Assembly: GCA_030704615.1 (NCBI GenBank)
Contig: CM060732.1
Span: forward strand, 65,885,053-65,949,052
Direction of reading: 5' to 3'
DNA length: 64,000 nucleotides
Source of the DNA: Takakia lepidozioides
Taxonomy: Eukaryota; Streptophyta; Takakiopsida; Takakiales; Takakiaceae
Within the stretch, counting starts at the first letter, position 1, and each line of letters opens with the position of its first letter. The notes under the pieces are model-generated. The model made no database searches and was not told the origin of the DNA. It worked only from the letters and a program-made list of their open reading frames with translations. This document shows positions 32,640 to 44,459 of the stretch, one piece after another. Position numbers and translations under genes: made by a program.

Positions 32640-34132
32640 CTGATGCTGCTTTTGGATTCCAAAATTGCCGCGATTCAGCTCTTGCTTCCAATGACAATCC
32701 CCACTCAAGTTAGCTGCTCGTATCTGTCATACCCCAAAAATCTCTACACAGATCACGTTTCTTGTTCAATGCCATGTCAAAAACTCTCTGCATATTAGGC
32801 AATTTGGCCTCAAGCTACAATCAAGCAACTACCCTGAGCAGCACTGGAATGGTAATAACTGATGGCTGCACACTAAGAGTAAGGTAGCAACATAACAGAC
32901 TGACAAACCTTATAAGCAGATCCAGCAATCAACAGGTCAATCACACTCAATGCCACCTCTCCAGCAAACCTAATAGAAAAGTAAAACACACTGAGTATCA
33001 TGACCTTTCCTGACAACTATCCATTCAAGCATGTTCTTAATAGACATCACAATAGCAATCGGTGTTACACTGTAATAAGTGCAAACCACTGACCAGAGAT
33101 ATACGTCCATATCTACTATCGAGAAAGTGGTGACTTCTAGATAACATTCCCACACTTTGTCTTACACATCAATTAGATGAACCCCTTAAGAAGCATGATT
33201 GATTCATCTTTGACATGTCTTCACAAAAGCTAGCAAAGCCTGGGCAAAAGAGGCACACCTCACTGCAAGCATGGTGCTCACAATTGGTCCAATCTAAGTT
33301 TGCAGCACGGCAATGGTCGTAAGCATGCAACAGCTCATGGGTCATTGCCACGTCCACTTCATCCTGCATCATCAAATGGTTGCTGCAGATCACCACCTGC
33401 AAAGTAGAGAACCCATCAATATACCACACCTTGCACTTAATTTACCCCTGCACATACAAAGTGAAATCCAGTTATAGGTGGGGCTCAAGCATAGTCTACC
33501 CATATGTCCACAACATCACGAAAGAGGGTAGAAATAGTACAGAAAAGACCTGACCCCATCATCCCGCTTGAAGCCACCACCAACTTGCATATCACATACT
33601 TCAGATTTGAAGAAGTGATCTGCTACAGGACACCCTGCCTTCTCAAGAGAGTCTCGCATGAACTTCACCATAGGATCTGCATTACAAATATCACACTTTC
33701 CCTTACACTCTTTGTGCTTGGCGCCTTGAGGCAGAGGGCGGAAGGTCATTACACATCAGACAGCCCTTATAAGATACCATGAAAAGCATCATAAAAGAAC
33801 GGTAGAATCTCATCAGCCTGGATCGGTCATTGGAAAGCCTTAAACCCTAAGCCCTACACCTAGACCTCAGACGGTAACAACCAAGCTACTCCACGAAGAC
33901 AACTTAAGAAATTGATTGCAACCACACCACCCTTGTGTAAGCATCAACACAGCCACCACATAGCCCATGACTGAACGTCAATAAATCAATCCCCCAGCAA
34001 CCCACAATTCGGTACTGGGATAGCAAGGGCGTACTAACTGCGAGAGAGGGAGTGCCGGATCATCTGTTGGCAGCGCTCTGGCGTCATGCCGTAAGGCACC
34101 TTCGCAGGCGTGCTCTGGCCCGCTTCCTCCAT
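32640..34132 (-). CDS. ATP23: ATP23-type mitochondrial metalloprotease (peptidase M76), four exons placed
   Basis: Minus-strand exons 34132-34039 (ATG), 33676-33555, 33396-33259 and 32723-32640 join in phase to 146 codons. The protein reads MEEAGQSTPAKVPYGMTPER, then PMVKFMRDSLEKAGC, VVICSNHLMMQDEVDVAMTH, ELLHAYDHCRAANLDWTNC and IRAANLSGDCHWKQELNRG. HELLH is the zinc-binding HExxH motif of the family, and CRAANLDWxNCxHHACSE is its hallmark. ATP23 sits in the mitochondrial intermembrane space, where it trims and helps assemble ATP synthase subunit 6 in yeast; the plant role is assumed similar. Plant homologues are about 45 residues longer, so a last exon (CVxRR...CYNDTxPFD) is missing from my model or lost. 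GNFGIQKQHQ replaces the usual GxxKIRGHEQ, a sign of divergence. Confidence 0.82.
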
Positions 34133-34203
34133 CCCCCTGCGCAGACTCACTGTATGGCAGAGTTGTTGTTAGGGCTGAGTACCTACCCGTGATCGACCCA
34201 GAA

Positions 34204-34530
34204 ACGATTTATAAGCAAATGCAAAGGAAAGGTGTCATGTCTATGTAACAGGGTTACATTCATTTGTGTTCTCAATGCATGTGCCAACTTGGCGGCCCTG
34301 GAAAAGGGCAAGGAGGTTCATGCTGACATTCTCAAAGCTGGAATTGCACGAGACATCATTCTGGAGACAAAGCCCATTGACATGTACGCTAAATGCAGGC
34401 CAATGAATGATGCGTGTCAAGTGTTTGACAAAATGGTAGAATGGAATGTGGTGTGATGGAGTGCAATGATCGCAGGATATACTCAGCACGGGTGTGGTAG
34501 GGAGGCTTCCGAGAGCTGCATGAGTTGAAC
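34204..34530 (+). pseudogene. Isolated PPR fragment next to the ATP23 promoter
   Basis: A triplet is readable: YKQMQRKGVMS, a frameshift at a TAA, then RVTFICVLNACANLAALEKG, KEVHADILKAGIARDII, MYAKCRPMNDACQVFDKM and a TGA before WSAMIAGYTQHGCGREA. Two breaks within 110 codons mark it as dead. It starts only about 70 bp from the ATP23 start codon on the opposite strand. Confidence 0.75.
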
Positions 34531-35098
34531 ATGCATACAAGTGCGCATAGAAGGGATCTTGCACCTGGGGATGCAGGTCATGGATCCTCTCGGATGAAAA
34601 GCGGGCTTCGTCGACGAGGGGGGAAAGGAGGGTTTCTCTTCCTCTTGTGCGTGGATTCAAGAGGAAGTTCAAACGTCTGCAGGTCCACAGATTAGTGCTG
34701 GAGTATAAGATGTTCACCTGGTGTGAGTAATCTGTGAGGAACGTGGGTTTTTGAGGATTCTTAGGCCGAGATCAGCAAAGGGAAAGCTCGAAATGGAGAC
34801 TCTACTTCGGTACAAGACGAGCTGTTTTTGTATCTTCTTTCTCGATGAGTTACTATATCGCCTGTCGGCTCAGTACGTCTCCTTTCGTCTTTGACTACCT
34901 TCGGTTTTGGGTAATCAAAGGCGGCCAAGCCCCCCTTTCTGAAGTTCATTTGGTTACAGAAAAGCGCGCCACTGTCGTGTTTTTGGATCTGGTTATGGAG
35001 GTCAAGCACTTCTGGCATTCAGCATTATCATCGGCTGGAGCTCTGACCAATGCGCTGTAGCTTCAGACCATGGCTTCATCTTCAAGTTCTGCCAGGTG

Positions 35099-38000
35099 AT
35101 GTGCTCTTCTACAGGACCCAAACGGGTTGTCGAGAAAGTCGTTACGCAGAAAAATGCAAATGGTGCTTCCCATAATTCTTCTAGGCTGTTGTTAGTCACA
35201 AAAGGGTATGGAGAGCTTTAATGCTTCCGAATTTTACACTAATCAAGTAGGCGTTGAAACTAGGATTGTGCGGATTGGGAAGGTGGGTTAGATGTGAATC
35301 AAAGGATGTCGGTTTGTGCTGCTAGCTTCTTCTCATATTACTGTGTGCTGGAGCAGTCAATACAACGAAAAACCAGCTGACAAAGGTGGCCGAGGTGTGG
35401 GGGCATTGTTCAATACTCTGAAGGAAAAAGTGCGAGAGGCCTCCAAAGCACAAGAAAGGGCGGGGCCAGGGTACGGGCAAAGCCTTGGCGACCCCCTCGT
35501 TGAGTCATCAGCTTCTCAGGTGTGTTTGTCTTACTATTATCGAGGTACTGAAGTAATCACGAATTGCAGTGATTGATATTCTTGTGAAGCAATAGACGTT
35601 GGTGTTGTGTGATAGACTCCTGAGATAATAATACATCTGCCTACCGATGGAATTCAATGTGGCCTGCTTTATTGTTTGTTTTAAAATTCTGCATTGAGGG
35701 TCTCATGGACTATGTTTCTGTGATTGTGCTGAATATTTAGCTTGCAGTTGTCAGCCTGCCATAATGCTTTGATCAACAAGGCCAATCCTTAAGTCTCTAA
35801 ATTCGAAATCCACTATCAGATGAGAACTTGAAGGTGGGAGTCATTCAATGAAGACATTGGCACTGCATTGTCGCACAAGGTCTGGTGTGTTTGTTTTAAT
35901 ACAAAATACTAATTGGCCAATGCAAGATCCTTGTAATCATTGGCCATATTGGTTGGATGGAATACAAGTCAGTTTCTCTCAAGAAGCATCATAATAGTGA
36001 CGACTCTTGACAAGCATTACTGCAAAAAGGCACCTTAAACATCCAGAGAAAACTGCACGACCATTGAGAAGGGTTGTGGCAGATTACTAGTATATACAAT
36101 AAGGGTGCACTATGTCGGTGCTGATGTGCAGTTTCAAGAAGCAGGTTTTCACAATCCCAGGCATGCTAGTGGAAGAGGGCCGCCCTTCATGGCTGCTGAG
36201 CCACCCCAGATGCACATGCAGCCACATCTACCTGGACAAGATTCCTTGGCCATGGACCGCTTGTCCAATGGAGGGGATTCTTCTAGTTCATGGGAGGATT
36301 TCTACAGTATTGATTGGATGCCAAAGGAGTTTTTCATGAAATACAGGAAGCATGTGGAAGGATTTCAGCTGGGTGCCAATTTTGAGGTAGCTTTCAAACT
36401 GTTCTTGTGACCTATCTAGAGAGAGACAGAGCTGATTTAAAGTTTAGACTTGCTTTCTGTAGCCGTGCCCGTAGGCTCCTGCCTCCTTTGGATGGAGCAA
36501 GAAAAGTGCGAGGATGGTGCAGAATAGGAGAAGAGTGGCCAATCTGTCACTGATTCCTGGCTCATTTCTTTAGCGGGACAGATGGTTCAGCTAAAGAATG
36601 TCTTCCTGTCCAGCTTTTGTCTAGCTTTGTGCTTAGTATCAATTGGAGTGCAGCGCCCTAACTTTCACCGATTGAAACCGAAGAATTTTCTTTCTTCCGG
36701 AAAGACAATTCGTTGGTTGGGTGCTGGTGACGGCAGGTTGATGGGGCCAGCCTTGTGTTGGTGCTGCTCAATGTTGTCCTGCATGATTGTCTTCACTGGG
36801 ACGTCACAATCAGTCATGCTTAGAGTTCCTCTTGGATTGTTCGTATTTCCTTCGGTCTTCAAAGGATGCTCTGTTTTTGCACCACCTAGATGTACAACAT
36901 GACCATTATGGAGATTTAGCATGCCGCAGTTATCCAAACATAGGTATCATGGGATGCAATACAAGGTGAGAGGTAGGGTAGGTAATGGAAAGGGACTCAG
37001 TTTGATGGGGTGCAGGTGAATGGATGTAACACCAAGCTAGTTTTCAAGCCTTTATCTGCCAACAGCAAGTGGAAGATCATTTGTGAACCCAAGCACGGTG
37101 ATTTGCGCTTGCTTACCAAAAAGATTCCTCTTGGTCCTTTGGTCAATCTTCAGGTTTCCCTTCAGCCATTCACTGTTGACATGACTTCTGTCCATGTCGG
37201 TCCTTACTGCATGCATGAATTTCTTTTCTTTGTCCTTGTGCAAATCTGCTGCATGTAAGTGCCTTTGTCCTGCATGAGGTGATGAGAAAGAGGTTGGCTT
37301 AGTCTTGTCACGACATGTCCATTCCTGGATCATTTGGATCTGGCCCTGTTTTGCTTAACACCATCATGCATCTGGACATAGTCCAGCTCCCTCAATATAG
37401 ACACTAGCATTTACATAGAAACCTCAGATGTCCTGCAAAATTTAGATTTGTGAACATGTCTGCTTGCAAATCGTGCAATTGCTTACGTAAGGTGCCAAGT
37501 GTCAACATTTGCAAGCAAGGATTTGACCATAAGGTTCTTCCTAGTTTCCATAGATTCATAATAGAATATTTCTAGTAGAGACCATGTAGAAGTCCAAACT
37601 GCAGCTATGAGAAAGCCATAGCTCAGCAGTTAGGGGATTGGTTCTTTGAGCCGTTCTGCAATTCAAAATGCTCCATGTTGGCATACTTGAGCCCCTAGGA
37701 GGTCATAGTGTCACGATGAATCCATGTAGCCATTACCTATTTCAAGTTAGACATGCAGAGTTTTAGTAGTGTATTCTTGTCAAGAGGATCAACAAATGGC
37801 AAGGCTGCCACTGGTGGTCAGATCCCAACATCTTCCTACAGTCCATTGAAAATTCGAGACTAGCACAAACATGTGTTTACTCTCAACAACATTCCACACC
37901 AAGTTTTGAGGCAGCAAGAAGGCTTCCCTTATGCCCTTTCTTTCCTTTTCACAATCCAAGCATGTTTACCCTCTAGAGCAAGTGAAGCCGCCTCACCTGG

Positions 38001-40386
38001 CCCCATTATGCACACCCACCAACCAATAGATAGTGATTTGCATAGAATTCCAGGCTTAAACAGCTTGACAGTTGCTATCCATGTACACTACAGCTAGGAG
38101 ACATTCATGGTCTGCAAGATAGAAAGAAAAGACAACATACCAGTGGGTGGGAGGGTGGTAGTATCTCTTGCAACAGTACATTGAAAAACGCAAAGCATTG
38201 CTTTATGCTGTTACAGCGGCACTCAGCCTTGTGTTGTCATACTGAGCAGCACTTGAAAGTAAAGAGCCTAAGTGAGTACCTTGCTTAAGGCCCTAGTTCA
38301 GCACCAAGGTGACTGCTCGCTCCTTCAGCTCCTGTCTGGTCTTCCAAATGAGAAGAGCAGCCTGGGCTTCTAACTTTATAGGTTAGCCTCTTTTGTGACC
38401 ATGTAGGATGGCTGCTTTAGGTTAGGACTTAGGGAGAACCCTAATCCGTTTCCCATTATCCTGTTCCACTCTAGGCAAAAAAAATCCGAACAGGATAACC
38501 GGATTAGGCAATTCTTGAGTGGTGTTACCTAAACTTAGCCACCATCAAGATAAAAGCAAGAGAGAGAGAGAGAGAGAGAGAGAATGTACTCATAAGACGT
38601 TGTTTGAACACAACGGGACAGTAAGAGAGAGAATGTACTCCATAGCCTTGTGGCCATTGAGAAAGAGAGAGAGAATGTACTCATAAGACGTTGTTTGCTG
38701 TAGCCTTGTGGCCATTGACCCCATGCCCAGTTTGAGCCAAACCTCGGTAGTATGGCTTACCAACATGCAATTGATCAGAGTTTTCCAGATATCCTCTAGA
38801 AATCCCTTCACACAAACATCAATCTGCTGTGTGTGATTTGCCCAATAACTAGACCCCAAAAGGGCCTGGGCTTTTGGCTCAGCCACGAGATTTGCAAAGT
38901 ACAGAGGTACAGGAACAATTCCCTTGATGGAATTGAAAGAGGGTGTCCCTGTGATGAGAGTACCAAGGACAATGAATCAGGAAGTGGATATTGTCTTCAG
39001 GTTTCCCACACAACGGGCACTTACAATGCCCCTTTCCTCTCTGCGTCTGTTTGCTGGTCAAAGGTAGGCTATCGGCCCTGAGTTTGAATTTCAGTCTAGT
39101 GCTGAGAGTGGTAAACCCTTGAGGTCATCCATGGTGGCCTCACCCATGTCACAGACTGGAAACAGGTTCAGGGAAGGTTTCTGCCTAACTTCATTCCCAT
39201 CAGACAATTTCCTGGCAACAAACACAAGAGAGAGAGAGAGAGAGATTCACATAGCATGTCAAAGCTAGACAAGGAAACCTCCCTTCACATATCCTTGCTG
39301 GAAAACCAGTTTTTAGGTGTACAAAGTGGCAATCAGATGCACACTAGGTAGGCCCTTCTCAGAAACAGATCTGCCTCCTCACTTTCATATTATAGGAAGC
39401 GAGAGAAGTAGGAAGACACAAGTGTCTCCTTAAAAGTAACTCCTTTCCATGTAGGTACAAGCTCAAAGAACCATCAAACCCATCAGAGCAACAATAGCAG
39501 TAGTATGCGTACATAATCAACACATACAAACAGATTCGAGGTTTGAGTGAGCTCAAAGCCTCACTCCCTTAGTCTCTTGCCCTTAGTAGCATTTCCTGCA
39601 ACAAAAGAAGGTGAAGTGGCATCGCATTAGCCTCTAGCCCCCAAAGGTCAAAGTATCTCTTTGCGCAATCAATGAACTCCTGAAGACTGGATGGAGTCTC
39701 CCCTATGCCTGCGAAGTCATCCGCAAACATAAGGGCTGGTATATCGGCATCACCCACCCTTAACCCAAATCCCTCACTTTCCACATCCTCGTAGTTGATT
39801 GACGAAAACAGCGAAGAGCAGAGGGGAGAGGGTAACATCCTTGAGCTACACCTTGGTCTATGAAAAAGAAGTAAGACTTCTGTCGGGTTCATTTCAGTCC
39901 TCCAGATAAAAGCAAGAGAGAGGGAGAGAGAGAGATCACCCTATTACTCCTAGGTGGTCGTAGGCTTTTTAGCTGATCACAGGAAAAAGGAAAGGTGGGG
40001 TAGGGAGAATGGGGAGGTCACAATTGAAGTTTATTCCGCTTTTTTGGACTGCTTGCTAAACCTTTTTCTAGTAACGTGGGAAGGAGAGACAACTCTTCTT
40101 GCAAAGAAATACCTCACAAGTAAAGTGCAATTGTGTGCAGGTAGGAATAGGGCATGACTTTCATAACCACACGACAGGCTGGAAGTGGAAGTTGACATCA
40201 TCCTTTGGAGCAACAGGTGTATCCGAAATCCACCATAAAACTCTGCTGCCGATCTTCCCAGGGTTTGATATTCGCGTTGGCTGGAATGCGCAATACGTTC
40301 TCCCTGATCTGCATGGGTGTGTGATCCCTCATACGTCCTGCCTGGAATATAGCATGATATTTTCTGCTGCTGATTGCCTGGAATGA
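35099..40386 (+). CDS. Conserved plant protein of unknown function, five exons placed
   Basis: Exons 35099-35205, 35357-35519, 36132-36386, 37016-37153 and from 40141 (to a donor after 40316, or to TGA at 40384-40386) join in phase. The N-terminal part is polar (KRVVEKVVTQKN, GALFNTLKEKVREASKAQE). The C-terminal core reads DWMPKEFFMKYRKHVEGFQL, NTKLVFKPLSANSKWKI, EPKHGDLRLLTKKIP, VGIGHDFHNHTTGWKWKLTS and FDIRVGWNAQYVLPDLHG. Alternating aromatic/polar strands with GWKWKL and DIRxGW suggest a beta-rich, possibly membrane-barrel fold. I recall similar land-plant proteins without an assigned function but cannot name the family with certainty. The exon after YVLPDLHG is probably missing. A LINE lies in the last 3-kb intron. 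Confidence 0.65.
38559..39903 (-). mobile_element. 5'-truncated LINE with reverse-transcriptase and zf-RVT remains
   Basis: On the minus strand RT motif ADIPALMFADDFAGIGETPS (F/YADD catalytic box) and DLWGLEANA lie within 39892-39569, and the zf-RVT domain (CKCPLCGKPEDNIHFLIHCPW) within 39061-38879. The 3' end carries a (TC)n tail (38582-38559). AGATAAAAGCAAGAGAGAG occurs at 38548-38566 and again at 39904-39922, a 19-bp target-site duplication typical of LINE insertion. The 3' end was internally duplicated (about 38583-38625 and 38640-38720). An intron of the unknown-function gene is the host. Confidence 0.72.
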
Positions 40387-41705
40387 GGTTGCTGATGAGG
40401 GAAAATTGGTGAGGCCAGCTAGTGGGCTTGAGTGGAAAACTCCGCCTAGCAAAGTTCACAGAATTTCTCCCCGCAATTTTGATAAAGATTTTATTGTATG
40501 CTGTGTATATGGGAAAGGTTCTCTGCTCTGATGGATAATGGGCTGGGTGTCCTATCCTTTAGTGGCTAACACAAACTTGGATGTGGATTGGGCAGGGCAT
40601 TAGGGACAGGGGAGCCAGTCGTAGGGTTGAACCCTGGGCACCTCTATGCAAACATAGAGCGAGTGGAGGCAATCTACACCCACATAACATAATGCAACTC
40701 ATGACAGTATATAACATGGTGTGTATGGTTTGAATCTCTTTGGAGGATCATGCGATTGGAACTGCCCAGCATCCTTCGCAGTAGCTAAGCCATTCATGGT
40801 TTGAATGGGTAGCATGTTCACTGGCCTCCTGTCATGTGAGCTCCAATGCTTCAGAATGGAGAGACACGCTTCAACAAGGAACAGAAATATCGTGTGCTTT
40901 TGTGACTGTAGACCGAGGGGGCCAGCCCTGAGCCATTTTTGTATGAATCACTCACCATCTTTAAGGACACAAACACTGTCAGACCTTTCGTACTTTTTGA
41001 AAGAGAAGAGAGAATTAACGCAACAGAAAACAGTCAGAACCTTGCAAGTTCACTCATATTTTGCTCCAAAGTCTTGACACGACTCCTTGAGCTCTGAGGG
41101 CATCTTGCTACGTATCGCAGCTTTTTCATGTTGCTACACATCTCACTTTCTCAGTCTTGGGCTTACAAATACTATCTCTCAAAGCGAATATAGCTTTTGT
41201 GAGATTTTGCCCAAGAGTTAAACATCGCCTAGTTGTTTGTGACCACCACATGGTGCAACGAAACACACGAAATGGTGTAATATCAAGCTGGCTGTAGGAT
41301 CAGCACCCCAGTACATGAAAATCCAGGACTAGGGATGGCATCACGTTATATTCAGAAACCCGACAAAGCTAATCCTTAGCGATGGAATTCAGAAGAAGAA
41401 AAAGAGAAGCTGACAACGTCCTCAGGAAGAAGACCCATAGAAGCTTCATAACGTCTTCAGGAAGCTCATAGAGTAGATCTGGGACAGGGAAGGGAAAAGA
41501 GAATTGTGGGGTCCCAAAAGAAGGTTGAGATGGATGAGCTACAGAAGAAAAGTTGCTTCGGGTCGATAACAAGATACATGAACGCGCGAGGGAATCAGAA
41601 AGTGGCAGAAACAAACTAACAGATACATGCCTAATTCTTTGTTCATGGCTTTGTAATTTCGGTTTTGAGGCCGTCATCATCTTCATTTCGCCTTCGGACA
41701 CAGAG
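40387..41705. other. Intergenic: end of the unknown-function gene and OSB upstream region
   Basis: A possible further exon of the upstream gene may lie here; I found none with confidence. The OSB promoter is presumed in 41400-41700. Confidence 0.4.
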
Positions 41706-44304
41706 ATGGCAGGGCGCTCCGCCTCTCTGCTGCGCGTGGTGCTAGAGGCCATACCCAAAGCCCTGTCTTCGCCTTGCGGTGGAGGTTTCGTATCATGCCG
41801 AAGAATATCAGCCCAGGTTGTGGCTGTGGAATGGGTTTGCAGCCCGGCAACTCCTGAGAGCGGACAATTGCAACGGAGGACCCTGAACCGTAGTGAGCCT
41901 CGAGAGAGAGGAAGGACAGGTATTGACATGTGAAAACTCTGTGTTTGGGTCTCTAAATTGTGTTGGAGCGATCATCGCTGCATAGTGTCCTTGGAACATC
42001 CCAGGTCCATCTGGGTGGAAGAGTTCGTTTAAGGTCATAATTGACACCCTTGTCCTCCCTGCTCCGCTTCTTAGTGTTTGATAAATATCTGAACACTGAT
42101 ACATCTCCCGTGTATCCATTGGCTGCATGGGAGGGAGAGGCATACATACTGGCATTGCCTGGTTGAAGTGGTTGTGGTCAGGCCCTTCTGGGATGCCCTG
42201 TCTTTGGGGATACATCCTGGTCTACAGAGGGTGAGGGTTGTGACCGTGCTGTCGCATACATAGCCCACGCCAATCCCGTCGCACGTATTTTTGAGGTCTC
42301 TTTTAAATGTAGAGGACTAGTTAGCACAGATGCACGATAAAATACTGTGGTGCCTCAAGTGCAGTGCCTGAGGCATGGGCAATAGGCACAGAAGGATGTA
42401 CTCATCAACCATTTCCTGGGAGGGAGCTCTGAGCTGAACCTTTGAGAACATTGTCAAGGCGGTACATTGACTTCAATCCAGTGGCAGGGAATGGAGTAGT
42501 AACGACAGGTCATGTAGACATTTTCCCGGTGGCACTGCGCTAGAGAAACAGCAGGGGCAGAGAGAAAGACAAAAGAGGCTAATGCCTCTGAGACCTAGGT
42601 CAATTAGGAGCTACCGAAGGTCCATGTCTGTATTCAATAAGACTGCTAGTTGAGGCTAGTGAAGTTCTCATGTTCTTGTAGCTCTTGCACACAGAAGAGG
42701 CACGGAACAAAGAACGGCTCTGGCGGGAGTTCTTCTCAGACCCTTCCCAGTGGTGGGACAACAGATTTGATAAGGTGAGTCTGTCTTCAACTAGGACGGG
42801 AAGACCGTCAAGGAGGGTTTGTGATTAAAGCTGACCTCATGCCGTTTTTGAACTAAATCATATTTCCAGCTACTTCAATTGCAGTTTGTCTCTTCTAGCA
42901 AGAAGACCAACAAAAGTCCATGTTTCTACTGCTCATTTAGATACAGGAGATCCAAAAACATGGTTTTCCTTGTATTCATTGGATCTAGTTGCTTAACCAA
43001 AGGTCCTGCTCAACGCCTGCAGAAAATACTGCTTGAAACTTGACCCAGAGTTGAGATGGCTGTTAGGAAAAAACATCTTCACTACTTGTGCACAACTAGG
43101 AGTTCTCATTCTTCAAAGGATTGAAAATTGAAGTCCCTAATGGATGCTGTGTTGAAATATCATGAAATTCATAGAAATTCGACAGCATGTAGTCACCATA
43201 GTGAGATTACAGGATTAGTAGGCCCTTCTTAAGTAAGGTGTCCCATTCTCTTTGATTAGTGGTTGCAGCCTGTACTATGCAAAACTGGTTGGAGCTGTAT
43301 GGCTGCTCAGTTGCCTCTGGTTGTTGCCACAGAAAAGTTCAAGATCGCCAGATTTCAGGCATAAGCGTACCAAGGAGGTCCTCTGGGTCGATGGTGCTTC
43401 AAACCCTTCTTGGGTGACACCAAAGCTAATTAGCATGGTAAAATCACGAAATGAATGTGTGGAGCAAGGGCCAGTTGAAGCAATGGCCGTGGACAGCAGT
43501 AAGAATCACCTACAATCACCTTGGCTTGAAGGGTAGCTTTGACCACAATTAGCTCCTTCAGTATTCTTGCATCATCCCAAGGTTCTATTGTGTTTCTCTG
43601 TTTCTAGTATGCAGGAGGCAGAGAAAGAGCACCCAGCAAATTTTATCTAAAGCTACATAGCAGTTCTTAATAGGTGAGGCATTTAGAGGCTGACAAAGTT
43701 CTCATGTTCTTGTAGTTCTTACATACAGGTGATGCCACGAGTAAAGACTGGCTCTGGCAGAGGTTCTTCTCAGATCCTGAAGAGTGGTGGGACAACAGAT
43801 TTGATAAGGTGCAGCTGTCTTCATGGGGAGATGAATGAGTCTGTCAAGAAGGCTTGTGACTGAAGATGGCATGCTGATGTTTTGTGGCTGCCATTGTAAT
43901 GCCAGTTTCTTAGATTTTGGCGTTGCTCTTTGTCTCAAAAACCAGCAAAAGCAGTTGCTAGTTTGACTATCAGTTGGCTATTCAAGGTTGTTCCTTGTAA
44001 TTGTAAGAATCTTGAAGCTTTGTTGGTGGTAGGATGGGCTTTTGGAGGCTTTGGTTGAAGCTATGGCTGCTAAGCTGCGTACTCATGGTACTCATGGTTT
44101 GCACAGAAAAGTCCAAATTCACCAGACTTCAAACACAAGCGTACAAGGGATGTCCTTTGGGTTGATGGTCGGTCAAACCCTCCTTGGGTGAAAGCAGAGC
44201 TGGCTGCCATGATAAAATGTGGAGTACTGTCTGCTGACGGTGTTACTGCACCCCGTGCTCCTCCAGACCATGATTACTACGGGTATTATTTTTATGATAG
44301 TTGA
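41706..44304 (+). CDS. OSB: Organellar single-stranded-DNA-binding protein (OSB) with two PDF motifs
   Basis: Exon 1 (from ATG 41706 to about 41816) encodes a transit-peptide-like MAGRSASLLRVVLEAIPKAL. Exons 42695-42774, 43333-43498, 43729-43808 and 44107-44304 join in phase and give the PDF motif twice: RLWREFFSDPSQWWDNRFDK plus SPDFRHKRTKEVLWV...NPSWV, then WLWQRFFSDPEEWWDNRFDK plus SPDFKHKRTRDVLWV...NPPWV, ending DHDYYGYYFYDS. PDF motifs are unique to plant OSB proteins, which bind single-stranded DNA in mitochondria or plastids and restrain ectopic recombination. The OB-fold should lie between 41817 and 42694; traces such as LNCVGAIIAA and GWKSSFKVIIDT are present near 41950-42040, but a TAG sits between them, so either my exons are wrong or the OB-fold is damaged. 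The two exon pairs look like an internal duplication. Confidence 0.75.
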
Positions 44305-44459
44305 AGGTTATAGCAGATAGAGTTCCCAGTGTATTCTTGTCCATGACCACAGTAGTTTTGTTTTTTGTCGCTTATTGATAATAATAAGTCTATCCTCATC
44401 AAGGAGCTTTGAGATATGTTTTGTCTAGGTTTATAACAAGAAGTTTCAATTCATGCAGG

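Noticed and set aside
41808-42215. A 135-codon minus-strand frame (MYPQRQGIPEG...) opposite the OSB gene
   Set aside because: No recognised family or splice context; it lies where OSB exons are expected on the + strand.
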